A DNA stretch of 64,000 nucleotides from Hirundichthys speculiger (Eukaryota > Chordata > Actinopteri > Beloniformes > Exocoetidae), in contig JAGFBZ010000558.1 of the NCBI GenBank assembly GCA_018398805.1, forward strand, positions 248,001 through 312,000, written 5' to 3'. The notes beneath the pieces are model-generated. The model ran no database searches. It saw only the letters and a list, made by a program, of their open reading frames with translations, and was not told the DNA's origin. Numbering within the stretch: the first letter of the stretch is position 1; each line of letters begins with the position of its first letter. Shown here piece after piece: positions 11,301-23,300 of this stretch. Both the position numbers and the translations under genes were made by a program.

Positions 11301-14300
11301 TTAGAGCCAGGAACCGCCGTCCCCTGGTTAGAGGCAGGAACCGCTGTACCCTGGTTAGAGGCAGGAACCGCCGTCCCCTGGTTAGAGGCAGGAACCGCCG
11401 TCCCCTGGTTAGAGGCAGGAACCGCCATCCCCTGGTTAGAGCCGGGAACCGTTGTCCCCTGGTTGGTGCCAAGTACTGCTGTCCCCTGGTTAGAGCCAGG
11501 AACCGCTGTCCCCTGGTCAGAGCCAGGAACCGCTGTCCCCTGGTCAGAGCCAGGAACCGCTGTCCCCTGGTTAGAGCCAGGAAACGCTGTCCCCTGGTCA
11601 GAGCCAGGAACCGTTGTCCCCTGGTTAGAGCCAGGAACCGTTGTCCCCTGGTTAGAGCCGGGAACCGTTGTCCCCTGGTTAGAGGCAGGAACCGTTGTCC
11701 CCTGGTTAGAGGCAGGAACCGTTGTCCCCTGGTTAGAGCCGGGAACCGTTGTCCCCTGGTCAGAGCCAGGAACCGCTGTCCCCTGGTTAGAGCCGGGAAC
11801 CGCTGTCCCCTGGTCAGAGCCAGGAACCGCTGTCTCCTGGTTAGAGCCAGGAACCGTTGTCCCCTGGTTAGAGCCAGGAACCGCTGTCCCCTGGTCAGAG
11901 CCAGGAACCGCTGTCTCCTGGTTAGAGCCAGGAACCGTTGTCCCCTGGTTAGAGCCGGGAACCGTTGTCCCCTGGTTAGAGGCAGGAACCGTTGTCCCCT
12001 GGTTAGAGGCAGGAACCGTTGTCCCCTGGTTAGAGCCGGGAACCGTTGTCCCCTGGTTAGAGGCGGGAACCGTTGTCCCCTGGTTAGAGGCAGGAACCGC
12101 TGTCCCCTGGTTAGAGCCAGGAACCGCTGTCCCCTGGTTGGTGCCAAGTACTGCTGTCCCCTGGTTAGAGCCAGGAACCGCTGTCCCCTGGTCAGAGCCA
12201 GGAACCGCTGTCCCCTGGTTAGAGCCAGGAACCGCTGTCCCCTGGTTAGAGCCAGGAACCGCTGTCCCCTGGTCAGAGCCAGGAACCGCTGTCCCCTGGT
12301 TGGTGCCAAGTACTGCTGTCCCCTGGTTAGAGCCAGGAACCGCTGTCCCCTGGTCAGAGCCAGGAACCGCTGTCCCCTGGTTAGAGCCAGGAACCGCTGT
12401 CCCCTGGTTAGAGCCAGGAACCGCTGTCCCCTGGTTGGTGCCAAGTACTGCTGTCCCCTGGTTAGAGCCAGGAACCGCTGTCCCCTGGTCAGAGCCAGGA
12501 ACCGCTGTCCCCTGGTCAGAGCCAGGAACCGCTGTCCCCTGGTTAGAGCCAGGAACCGCTGTCCCCTGGTTAGAGCCAGGAACCGCCGTCCCCTGGTCAG
12601 TGCCAGGAACCGCCTTCCCCTGGTTAGAGCCAGGAACCGCCGTCCCCTGGTCAGAGCCAGGAACCGCTGTCCCCTGGTCAGAGCCAGGAACCGCCGTCCC
12701 CTGGTTATCGCCAGGAACCGCCTTCCCCTGGTTAGAGCCAGGAACCGCTGTCCCCTGGTTAGAGCCAGGAACCGCCGTCCCCTGGTTAGAGCCAGGAACC
12801 GCTGTCCCCTGGTTAGAGCCAGGAACCGCCGTCCCCTGGTCAGAGCCAGGAACCGCTGTCCCCTGGTCAGAGCCAGGAACCGCCGTCCCCTGGTTATCGC
12901 CAGGAACCGCCTTCCCCTGGTTAGAGCCAGGAACCGCTGTCCCCTGGTTCCAGAGACTTTTTAACACTGTTAGTATCGTGTCAGGAGAAATCATGAATAA
13001 TCAGACTTAGTTCAAGGCTGATGGGTCTCAGTTCAGATGACAGTAAAGGGAGCTGCCAGAAGAAAGCCGAACACACTGAAGCAGCTCTGAGAGATCACAC
13101 TTAGACTGGAGAGGGAATTAAATTAGCTAAATTACATAACTTTATTTAGTTAAGACTCAAGAGAGGTCCTCCGGTTGGAGGTCAGTAACAAAATGCAACT
13201 TAAGATTGGAACAGGACGGCGTAGGGCCTGTTGGTGGAACCACGAGTGTATCTTTAAGTCCTTTTAAGTATAATTTCCTCTGTGTGTGTGTGTGTGTGTG
13301 TGTTTGTGTGTGTGTGGGGGGGGGTGTTGAAATATGAGTTTTTTTGACAGTTAACCTTTAAGGGAAGTTGTGAGGATTTCCTGTTTGACACATCAGCATC
13401 TACTTCTCTCTGATGTCTCTGGTTTTCAGGTCAAACCCACTTTAGTTCTGCTGTTTATCTTTTATCTCACTGGCATCGCTGCTTCCTGTCATTCCAGTTG
13501 ATGATCGACACCCCAACTTCCCCAGTCACCAGCGGGCTCCCTCTCTTTTTCGTCATCACAGTCACTGCTATAAAACAGGTGAGAGAACGGGCACAATAAC
13601 TTCCTCTTGTTTGGGCTGCAAATGTGGAACTGGCCTACTCGCAGTTTCACGAAAGATAAAATCAAAACATGAATTCTCACGTGAAATGTGTATTTTTGTA
13701 AATTGTTAATTAACTTGATGATAAAGTTTAGTCAAAAGAGGTGACTGCAAGATGTGTAGCTGTATTTTTCTGATAATTTTTCTTTGGGGATTCATAAAGT
13801 TGAACTGAAACTCTGTTTTAGAATCTGAGGGATCGTCCTTTCCTCTGATCAATGACTTGTATCGCCAGCATCTAGTAAACATATCAGTTATCAGTAATGA
13901 CCGAATGTGATGTGAAGTGTTTCACCGACAGCTGAGCTGCTCTCTCCGCAGGGCTACGAAGACTGGCTGAGACACAAGGCAGATAATGAAGTCAACGGGG
14001 CTCCGGTGTTCGTGGTTCGCAGTGGCAGTCTGGTCCAGACCAGATCCAAGAACATCAGGGTGAGGTGGCCCCGTTCAGGCGCTCCGTCAATGGTCTGCTG
14101 TTTAAGTTATATTGTTGAGATTTAAATTAGAGGTGCACGATAACTATCGGGCCGATAACAGGAAATTATGACATCATCCCGATAATTCAGATATAACGAC
14201 GAATAGCCCGATAACATTTATATTTCTGTCAACACAGCAGTGTCTCGCTCCCTCTGAGTCTTGAATGACCGGCAGTGAATGTTATGTTCAAGTAACGTCG

Positions 14301-17300
14301 GCATAATCAGAAAAACGATTACTCAATCATGAAAATCAAGAATACCCCCTCATGCCAGAAAACAACTCATTAACTCAGTCATAATTTTAGTAGTTGCTGA
14401 CTTGAATCCGATATTCGCAGTATTTTCCCACATGTTACACATAAAAAAGAAAAAAATTGAAAAGGTTGAAAGAACGACTAGCAAACGAGGGAACGTGGGA
14501 ATTTACGTTACACCTTGAATGCAGCCTGCAGCACAGCGTACTGATCACAACAAACATGGCGGCGTGGAACTTCGTTAAAGTTTCAGAAGAAGATAGTTTG
14601 GTGGTTATTTGTGACGAATCCTCCGAGTGAATTCTACGAGGAGGGAAGCACAAGCTTTAATACGTAAAACCTGATCAGCCACCTACAACATAACAATCAC
14701 TTCCATGGAGTTTTGAAATCGCGCTAACGGAAGCTAATGCTAACGTGCGCAAGCCAGCAGCAGTCTCCCCTCTCCCTCATTCCTCTCATCTAAAGCTTCA
14801 ATGAGATTAAAAAATAAAAACTACTGAACCTCATTAACTTTAATTAAAGGTATTAATTTAAATGGAACCACAAGTCAAAATCCTTTAAATGTTAATCTTT
14901 TTCAGTTAGTAATTCTGATGCATGTATTTCCATCAGTTCAAGGAGCCTTTATTTTTTATATCAGTCAGTAATGAACCTTATTTAAGTTAATGTGAGATAT
15001 CAAATAGGTTTGTTTGATAGCTTTAAGAAAATGTTTGAGAGGCTTGTCAAAAGTTTTTCATTGGAAAAAATAAATATCTGTTCATTTAAAGAGTCAAAAC
15101 TATTTTTGATTTCCGTTCATAGTATTGATGTAATGATCTTTGGTATATGTGTGTGTTATCGGTTATCGGTATTGGCCTTTAGGAGCTGAAAGTTATTGGT
15201 ATCGGTTTTAAAAAACAGTTATCGTGCATCCCTAGTTTAAATAGATATGGCTTAAATAAAACTTAAAAGAGGCAGTCAGACTGTTGTCACCACGATGGAC
15301 TTCTCGTTTAACTGCAGACGGGCGTTTGTTTGCAGACGTGTTTCTCTCTGATGAACTAGCTGCTGCATTTGTTGTGTAATTACTGGGGTCCACAGCGACT
15401 TGATGAAATTAAGTGGCGGTGGGAGGATTATAGATTTGTCCCGGTCTTACCTGACGCCGTTTAAACCCTTCATTATGTCTCGCTGCAGCTTGTCCCTGTT
15501 GTGCTGAAACAGTAAAACGAGCAGTAGGTTATTCGCTTTGTGTCAGATTTTATTTTCGCTCGAGTCTTTTTGATTTCACGTTCGCTGTCTCCCCAGCGTG
15601 TCCTACATAAATGTGTTTTATAAACTTACAGACCACATACAACAACAAGCAATGATCTGGACGCCATGATGCTCCTGTAACTCAGGATACTATCGTGCAC
15701 GTTTGTAGGTCAGCCTACCCAGAGACACTGCGACTATTGTATCCGGAGCCGTTTGTCGCGCTGCCTGAATGACATGTGTGAGCTTTAGAGAAAGAACTAA
15801 TGAACCAGCGAGCTTGAGAAGCTCTTGCTGTTTATGCAGCTCACATGTCAAGAAGAAATGATTTGTTTCAAAGGTGCATCGATGTCCAGGGTGACTGTGT
15901 GTCAATGAGTTCCAGCGCTCTTAATTATAACGTTGTAACTTCTAACTTCCTGCTGATAGAGCGCATTACACAGCCCCTGAGGAAAGGTCGGCAGCAAATT
16001 ATACGTTCGTTACTAGAGCTGAGCAATTTTATCGGTTCTGCGATATACATCGATATTATATTTCCCCAGAGAGTATCGATTTTTCAGCCGCGGATATCGG
16101 AAATCTAAGCTCCTTTCTAAACCCCCGTGTCCTGCAGGGGTGCCGTTAAGTCCTCCAGCTACTCTGCTGAGATGGGTGCAGTTTAAAGATGGCTTAAATG
16201 TTGCTCCAATGGACTTGAATTATTGGCTGCCACGGTTCGTTTTTACTGAACCTGGTGGCTAGAACGGCTAGTAGCTACCTCAGATGTTCAGTATCAAGCC
16301 AAAAAAGCTGCCAAAAAAAGCCAATTGCTGTACTTTAACTCTCCATTGTGCTCTTACCTTTAAAAGCTTGCAAGAAACAATTTGCACTGTTTAAATAAAT
16401 GAAACTATTAACTTAAAATTATAACTTTTATTCATTTTGTCCAGCATTTGCAAGCTGCCTGTCAGCCATATAATGTGCAATTGATGCTTTCAGTTCAATT
16501 AATTCAAACAAAGTCATTGGAACACTCACAAGATGTCACCAAAATCACTTTGTCCCTTTAAAATCTTTCAGAAAATGATGTAAATGTATTGTAAGATGAA
16601 TATTGATATATATCGTGTATCGTATCGTATCACAAGATTAGTGTATCACTACATTTTTATTCGTTACTCAGAAAGATTTGATTTAATCGATGGAAAATCC
16701 AAAAGAAGTATGCAAAAAAATGATGAGCTCGTAGGCCGGCATATTTTCTAATGCAGCCAATCCCAAACTTCAGAATACCAAGGCCCAGTTTGAAATGTAA
16801 AAAATCTCCTCAGCCCACCGAAACCTTTAATCACAACTGTGATCAACATACAGGACAAGGAACCATGATCCGATATTAATGTGAGGGGTCAACAAATAAG
16901 GTGACACTTGCCATATTAAGTTAAGATGACAGTAGAATAACACTTAACTGGTTTGTTTTATTACTTCTTAATGTTTTTTTTAAATCATGTCGTTAATATT
17001 TTACAGTAATTAAAAACATTTAAAAAAGATCGAGGATTTAAAACACATTTGTTTAATTTTAATGACCTCTCATGGCCCACCTGCAGTCCCACGACGGCCC
17101 ACCAGGGGGCCGCGGCCCACACTTTGGGAGTCACTGTTCTAATGGAATCTACGTGCCACTGTTACGTTTTTAACAAAAACATCTGAGTATATGAAATGTA
17201 ATAAAACATTACCTCAGAGGAATAGCCCTCCCACCACTTAAACCCAGTGAAACAGCGTCATTTAGGAGACATAAAGCTGACTGTCCTGAGCTTGTACGTT

Positions 17301-20300
17301 ATTGGCGTGTGTTCATGAACGTTTCTGCCCGTGCGTTCAGGTGGGGGACATTGTTCGTGTGGCCAAAGATGAGACGTTCCCAGCTGACCTGGTGCTGCTG
17401 TCGTCAGATCGTGCAGACGGCACCTGTCACATCACCACAGCCAGCCTCGACGGGGAGACCAACCTCAAGGTCCGTGTGTTACCTGTTAGCGCAGGTGCAT
17501 CCTCAGGTGCACGCACCGGTCCAGTTTAACGGGACAAATCAATAGTAGTAGTTTTATTGAATGACTCGACCAGTGACAGCAGCATTGATGTCACGGGGGA
17601 AGCAGGTTCATGTTCTGATAGTCCACATAATGAGAGCCCGAGTGTGAATCCACAGTCCAACATTTGACTGGTACTAAATTATTATTATATAATTCTGTTA
17701 CAGCATGGTGTTTTCTTTTTTTCCTATTATTAATGGCGGCATAGAAATTTGTTGCTTCGGTGTTTACGCCTAGAAATCATGGTCAGTCATGCCCGTCTGT
17801 GTAATCCATCATCTGGAAATACTGCAGAGCATTTTGCTTTTTGTCAAGGTTTAAAATGGTGTTGTAAGGTTGGTGCCACAAACACGACAAGATGTGACGA
17901 GATCACATCTCCAGCGTTACCTGAACGCTAGAAACTGTCAGGAAATCACTATTGATTTCAGAAACAAACCAAACAAAAGAATCAAATTGAACAAGTAGTT
18001 TCAGTCTTTTTTTTTTTCCTCAGTAAATCAGGACAGAAGCACAGAAAAATGCAACTGTGTTTTATTTACTTTTATATATACAGTGATGGAAAAAAATGAT
18101 TAGACCACCATTTTTTCTTCACTTTCTTGTTAATTTTAATACCTGGTACCACTAAACGTCATCATGTGACTAAAACAGACAGAAAAGAAAACACTGAATG
18201 CATAAAAGCAGTGTTTTTGGCAGTACAACGCCATAGCTATTGATGTAAAAACTTAAGTGATTTAGGTCATAATCAAGAAAACCATGGAAAATGGTAAGAT
18301 ATCAGCTCTTAAATAAAACTCTTATGAGCAATCTTTGTGGTTATCATTATGTTTGTCCAAACAAATGTACCTTTAGTTGTACCAGGCATTAAAATGAACA
18401 AGAAACTGAAGAAAACAAGGGTGGTCTAATCATTTTTTCCATGACTGTATATATAATTCAAATAAACCTGTCCATTGCTTGGATTTATATTCCCATCAGC
18501 CTTTGCTGACTCCTCTCCCTCCTCATCTCACCAACATCTCAGATCCACATATTTTATAAAAACACAACAACCTTACTGTTTCATTCATCAATGAGTTCTC
18601 TGTCGTTTGTTAAAAGCGTCTCTTTATTATCCGACGAGCATCTTTGTCACATGTCGGTGCTTCCTCACGCCAGTATTTAACAGCTTTTTTTTATTTTTGT
18701 TTTTAAGACCCATTTCTCTGTACCAGAGACGTCAGTGTGTCAGTCGGTGTCCCAGCTGGAGGCTTTGCAGGCTGTCGTGGAGTGTCAGCAGCCAGAAGCT
18801 GACCTGTACAGGTAAGCTGCACCTGCGGCCGCACGCACGAAGAACAGCGACGACCCGCAACAGATGCACATGATGAAGAGGAGAGATGCAGCCTTTAAAG
18901 CCCTCACTGATGTAATCTGTTGTTGTTTTTTTTTCTTGATTGAAAAATTATCCTCCTGTTTTTTTGTCAGAGACTGAAAACTCCGTAGTAACACACAGTA
19001 GATCACACATGCACAGGTGTAATTTCTCCACGAAGCCCATCCAGGTTTGAGTCCCAGCCTGTGATCATTTGCTGCATCCTCCTCCATCATTCCTGCCGCT
19101 ATACTGTCTGATAAAAACCCAGAGTGTCCAAAAAAAAAAACCAGAGAAAAGCCGCCCTGCCTGATAATTTTGAAATGCATGGTGAGGTAAAATGGCTCCA
19201 TGACCTCATCAGCAATCTCTCCTCCTCTTGTCATCACGGCTCCATTAGGATCAGCCAAGCAGCTTGTGCCTGTGGCGCCCCCCCCCCCCACAAAGTTGCT
19301 GTCTGTCCGTATAACTACAATCATTTTCACACATCCATTGCCGCCCTGTAATTGTCTTGACGTCACACAGCAAAACGCCGTACGTGAGAACGAAAATGTG
19401 TTAACTGAACCCTGGCGGTGACCTCAGAGCGGATGTGAGGTTCATCTGAGGTCATGTGTGAACAGGGCTGTAGATTTCAGATTTGTGTTTTACTTCTTTT
19501 TTTTCAGAAGTGTTAAGAGACAGTATTTGAAGGTCTCATTCTGTTGTATTTTCATTAATTTTGTGGTGGTCTCTAGTCTGAAATAATGCCCTGAGAGTTG
19601 GGTTAACAAGAAATATGCTACGGTTGTCTTGTTTCAAGCTGTTTTAGTTCAGTGAAAACGAGGGGGGGATAGTACAGAGGATGCTTATTGATTTTAATGA
19701 TATGCAAACGTCTCGTCTCTGATTGGCTAACAGCACTGTGACGCTCCCTCTAGTGGTTCTCCTTCAGTTGGTTTCCCCTCAACTTAAATAGAGATAACCG
19801 GCGACAAATAGCAAAACACATAAAAAATATCGTCAGAGATACAGCCGTATCTTTTTGATCCTGGCCAAAGTTTTCAAATTTGATGTTGGAAGATTATAGA
19901 TTTATCAAGCTAATGTTACCCTCTGGTAGAAGTTACCGAGTGGTTCTGGAGAACGTTATCAAACCTGTAGCTTGTCCCAGTGTCATCATGCTACAGACTA
20001 TTAACGAGTAGAACAACAGGCTTCTGAAACAACAATCGTAGTTGAAAAAAATTGTTTTTTACTTCCAGCCTGTGAGCTGGTGGTGGATCCTTGTGATGGC
20101 ACAGATTCAGGTTTTAAGCACAACTTAACCGCTACTGTCGGCAGCGTTATTTCAATAGTCACTTTGGTTGAAATCATCAGAACATGCAAGTAAAGTTGCG
20201 TTATACTTCGCTGGTGGTGTTCAGAAAATAAACTCCAGTCATTTCTTCCATAGATCCTCTTTCTTAGGCAAGACATGAATGTAGATTTGTAACTGTTGCA

Positions 20301-23300
20301 AACAGCACAGCCACTTTCTCTGCCATGCTTTTGAATTGTTAGCGCCTCTTTGTTCGCTCTTTAATCAGCTCTGCTCCCTGCAGACAAACTGCAATCTTTT
20401 TCTGGGGGCGGGGTTACGGTTCAACGTGACGTAGGCTGGTATGACTTCTCCGATCCGCTCGTGTTTCCGGATGTTGTTTTTATCACAGGTTGATACAGAC
20501 TACAGGGTTAGAAGAGTATTTTAAAGTTGAGCGTGCCAGTGCAACTTGAACCGGCCTATGATAATAAAAAAAAAACAAAAAAACAAGAGTTTAACGGTTT
20601 GTTGTTGAGGGAGGCCTTTAACACCATTGGTATCGCAGTTATTGTTGTTGCTCTAACACTTTAAAGCGTGATGTAAGTCAAAAAACTCATTCAGGCAGCA
20701 AATGCATAATAACTTCAATTAACATGATGCCTTACTAGCAGGAAAAACCACCCATTATACATAAACCGCTTTATCTAAGTGGATGTAGCAGCCTTTCTTA
20801 GGTAATCTGCTCTTACATATTTTATTCAGTTAACAGTCATCTAAACTAAACTAAACTAAACTCAAACCTCTTGTGCTTTCTTCTAGATTCGTAGGACGCG
20901 TCACTGTGACTCAGCACGGGGAGGAGATAGTCAGGTAAGACCAACGCTGTTCAACTCTGATGGCCGTCTGAATTTAATCATTATTTATAGGGATGCATGC
21001 AACTGTTTTTAAAACCGATAACTTTCAGCTCCTAAAAGCCGATACTGATAACCGATAACACACTTATGGAGATTACGTCATAATTTCCCGTTATCGGCCC
21101 GATAGTTATCAGGCCGATAATTATCATGCATCCCTAATTATTTATTCAACTGTAAGAAACTTAGTGGTAATCCAGGAAAAAAAAAAGGTATTTTAATGGC
21201 ACCAAGGTTTCTGCGTTGGTTGGTATCTGAGTTTTCCAGTATCAGGGGGCTGCCATGCCATCAAATAAACATCAGAATGAAAACTGTCAGCTGCATTTTT
21301 AATATATGTGTTCATTGTAAAAAAAAAAAAATCCTTCATCTGTATTTATGTCGTCTGCTTGTCTGTCAGACCACTGGGTCCAGAGAACTTGCTGCTGCGA
21401 GGGGCCAGGTTGAAAAATACCAAAGAGATTTTCGGTGAGTCATAGTCGAAATGAGAAGAGTAATTCAACAAACCCAGATAAGGAGGAAGTAACCGAGAGA
21501 AAAATATTTTTTTGAGCCTGTATGGGAAGATAAAGTGAAGCACAGTTGCTCTCAGTGTGACTGGAAGCACAGCAGAGCGGCGACGTGAACGAGCCAATCT
21601 CAGCAGCTAGTATAGGTCCCTCATTACCACGGTGCTGAGCTCTGATTCCTGTTTTGTTGTTCTTTTCTCTCTCTTTTTTGTTTTAAAGCCGTTTCTGTCG
21701 TCTCATTCTTAAATGCTCTTCCTCAGCATGTTTGACGGAAGTGTCTCGATAGTGACCACATGCGTAGCTTCTTTGTCCTCAGACCTACAGAAAAGGTGTC
21801 GACCCTGACGTGAAACTGCTGTGCTGTTGCAGGTGTTGCCGTTTACACAGGGATGGAGTCCAAGATGGCGCTCAACTACAAATGCAAGTCCCAGAAACGC
21901 TCTGCAGTAGAGAAGTAAAGCATTTCTTTTAATCAAACTACAAAGAGATGTTCAAGGGTGCGCTTGATCAAAACCCTCAACTTTGAAAAAAAAAAAACGG
22001 TTTCCGCCGCCAGGTCGATGAACACCTTTCCTGATCATCTACCTGGTCATCCTGCTGTTCGAGGCCGTGCTCAGCACCATCCTGAAGTACGCCTGGCAGG
22101 CGGAGGACAAGTGGGACGAGCCCTTCTACAACCAAAAGACCGATCAGGAGAGAAACAGCAGTCCGGTTGGTCTTCTCGCTTTTACCGGTTTGTTAGTTCA
22201 GAGACAAACAGATAAGATTTGGTGATTAGTGTTAGCTTTTTTTTTTTTTTTTAAAGCACGATCAACCCTGGCCGATTCTTTCTTTCACTTTGTTTTCCCT
22301 CCTCTCTAATTAATAATGAATGAATGAATCCATGTGTCCACCGCTGGGGGCGCCGAAAAGGGGGGGTAAAGGATACGGATTATAGGGGCCCATGATTGAG
22401 GGGGGCCCAGAGAGGCCCCTAATAATGATCAAAAATAGCACAACAAATTTCGCCGCTGTGTTGGGGGGCCCGGTTAAGATTCTTTTTATGGGGCCCAAAA
22501 TCCCTAGCGGCGCCCCTGTCCACACGTACAAAGAGAAAGTAAATGATCGGCGTCTCTGTGATGACGTATCAGCCCAACTGTCAGCACTGATCCGTCAAAG
22601 TCTTTTGCATTTTGAGACATTACAGGGATCCCTTATTTTTTTCCCCCGAGCCTGAATAATGTGTTTAAAATATGTTTAAAAACCATAAAAAAGTAGCGAA
22701 ACAAGACAAAGGCTCAACTGTGGTCTTTCTGTTTCCTTCACAGCTTTTCTGGCTCTCTGAACCGTAGTAAACAAACCTGCTGCTATTGTGCTATTTTTGG
22801 CTCATAATTAGCGGCTAACACGCTAACAACAACAAAAGAAAAAGTCCAGTTTTCTCTACATGGAACGGGAACTTAATTCTGTCACTGCAGGAACTTGTAA
22901 CATCACACAGGTTGTATTGTTGGGCTCCTGTCGGTTAACAGAGAATGTAAATCTATACACGCTGGGCTGCTGTTGATGCTCACTACACTTTTCATCTAAC
23001 ACCGTTTTCATTCTGCCGTCCCACAACACACACACTACATTACCCATAAGGCCACACCATTACCCATAAGGCCACCTTCTTAAAGGGGCCAGGCTGGCTC
23101 ACAGCATTTCTTCACTGTGAGAGAACGCGCACAACATCCTGTGATGTTTCTGCGTTTTTTTTCTTGATTTTTTTTATTATATTATATATTTCTGAAAAAT
23201 CTGTGAATAACTGGCAAGGTATCACTGTAAATCAGAACACCGTCATGGTGGAAAAGCCACCCTGCTCCCCAGAGACGGAGAGGAATAGCCACAAAAAGAT

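Larger units (their letters stand above)
7453..13497 (+). other. Intron 3 of atp11b
   Basis: This 6-kb intron holds a GT-rich repeat (7571-7595), a T-tract (8608-8624), a hAT element with a nested second hAT (8805-10681), the 27-bp minisatellite (11247-12950) and a GT repeat near 13281-13312. I see nothing in 7600-8600 and 10690-11240. Confidence 0.85.
14060..17340 (+). other. Intron 5 of atp11b
   Basis: It holds three hAT elements (14128-15234, 16014-16659, 16754-17136) that occupy about 65% of the intron. I see nothing in 15243-16005 and 17145-17340. Confidence 0.85.

Noticed and set aside
11247..12950. CRISPR-like array
   Set aside because: Units are contiguous without unique spacers, and the host is a vertebrate.
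11224..13010. Long open readings of 588, 515 and 406 codons with 9-residue repeats ([27 protein letters not shown])
   Set aside because: They are created by a 27-bp minisatellite, exist on both strands, and lie inside an intron of atp11b. There is no sign of a real gene.
18785..19366. Reverse-strand reading of 193 codons overlapping exon 7
   Set aside because: No domain is recognisable, it contains homopolymer-coded Lys and Gln runs, and it is antisense to a well-supported exon.
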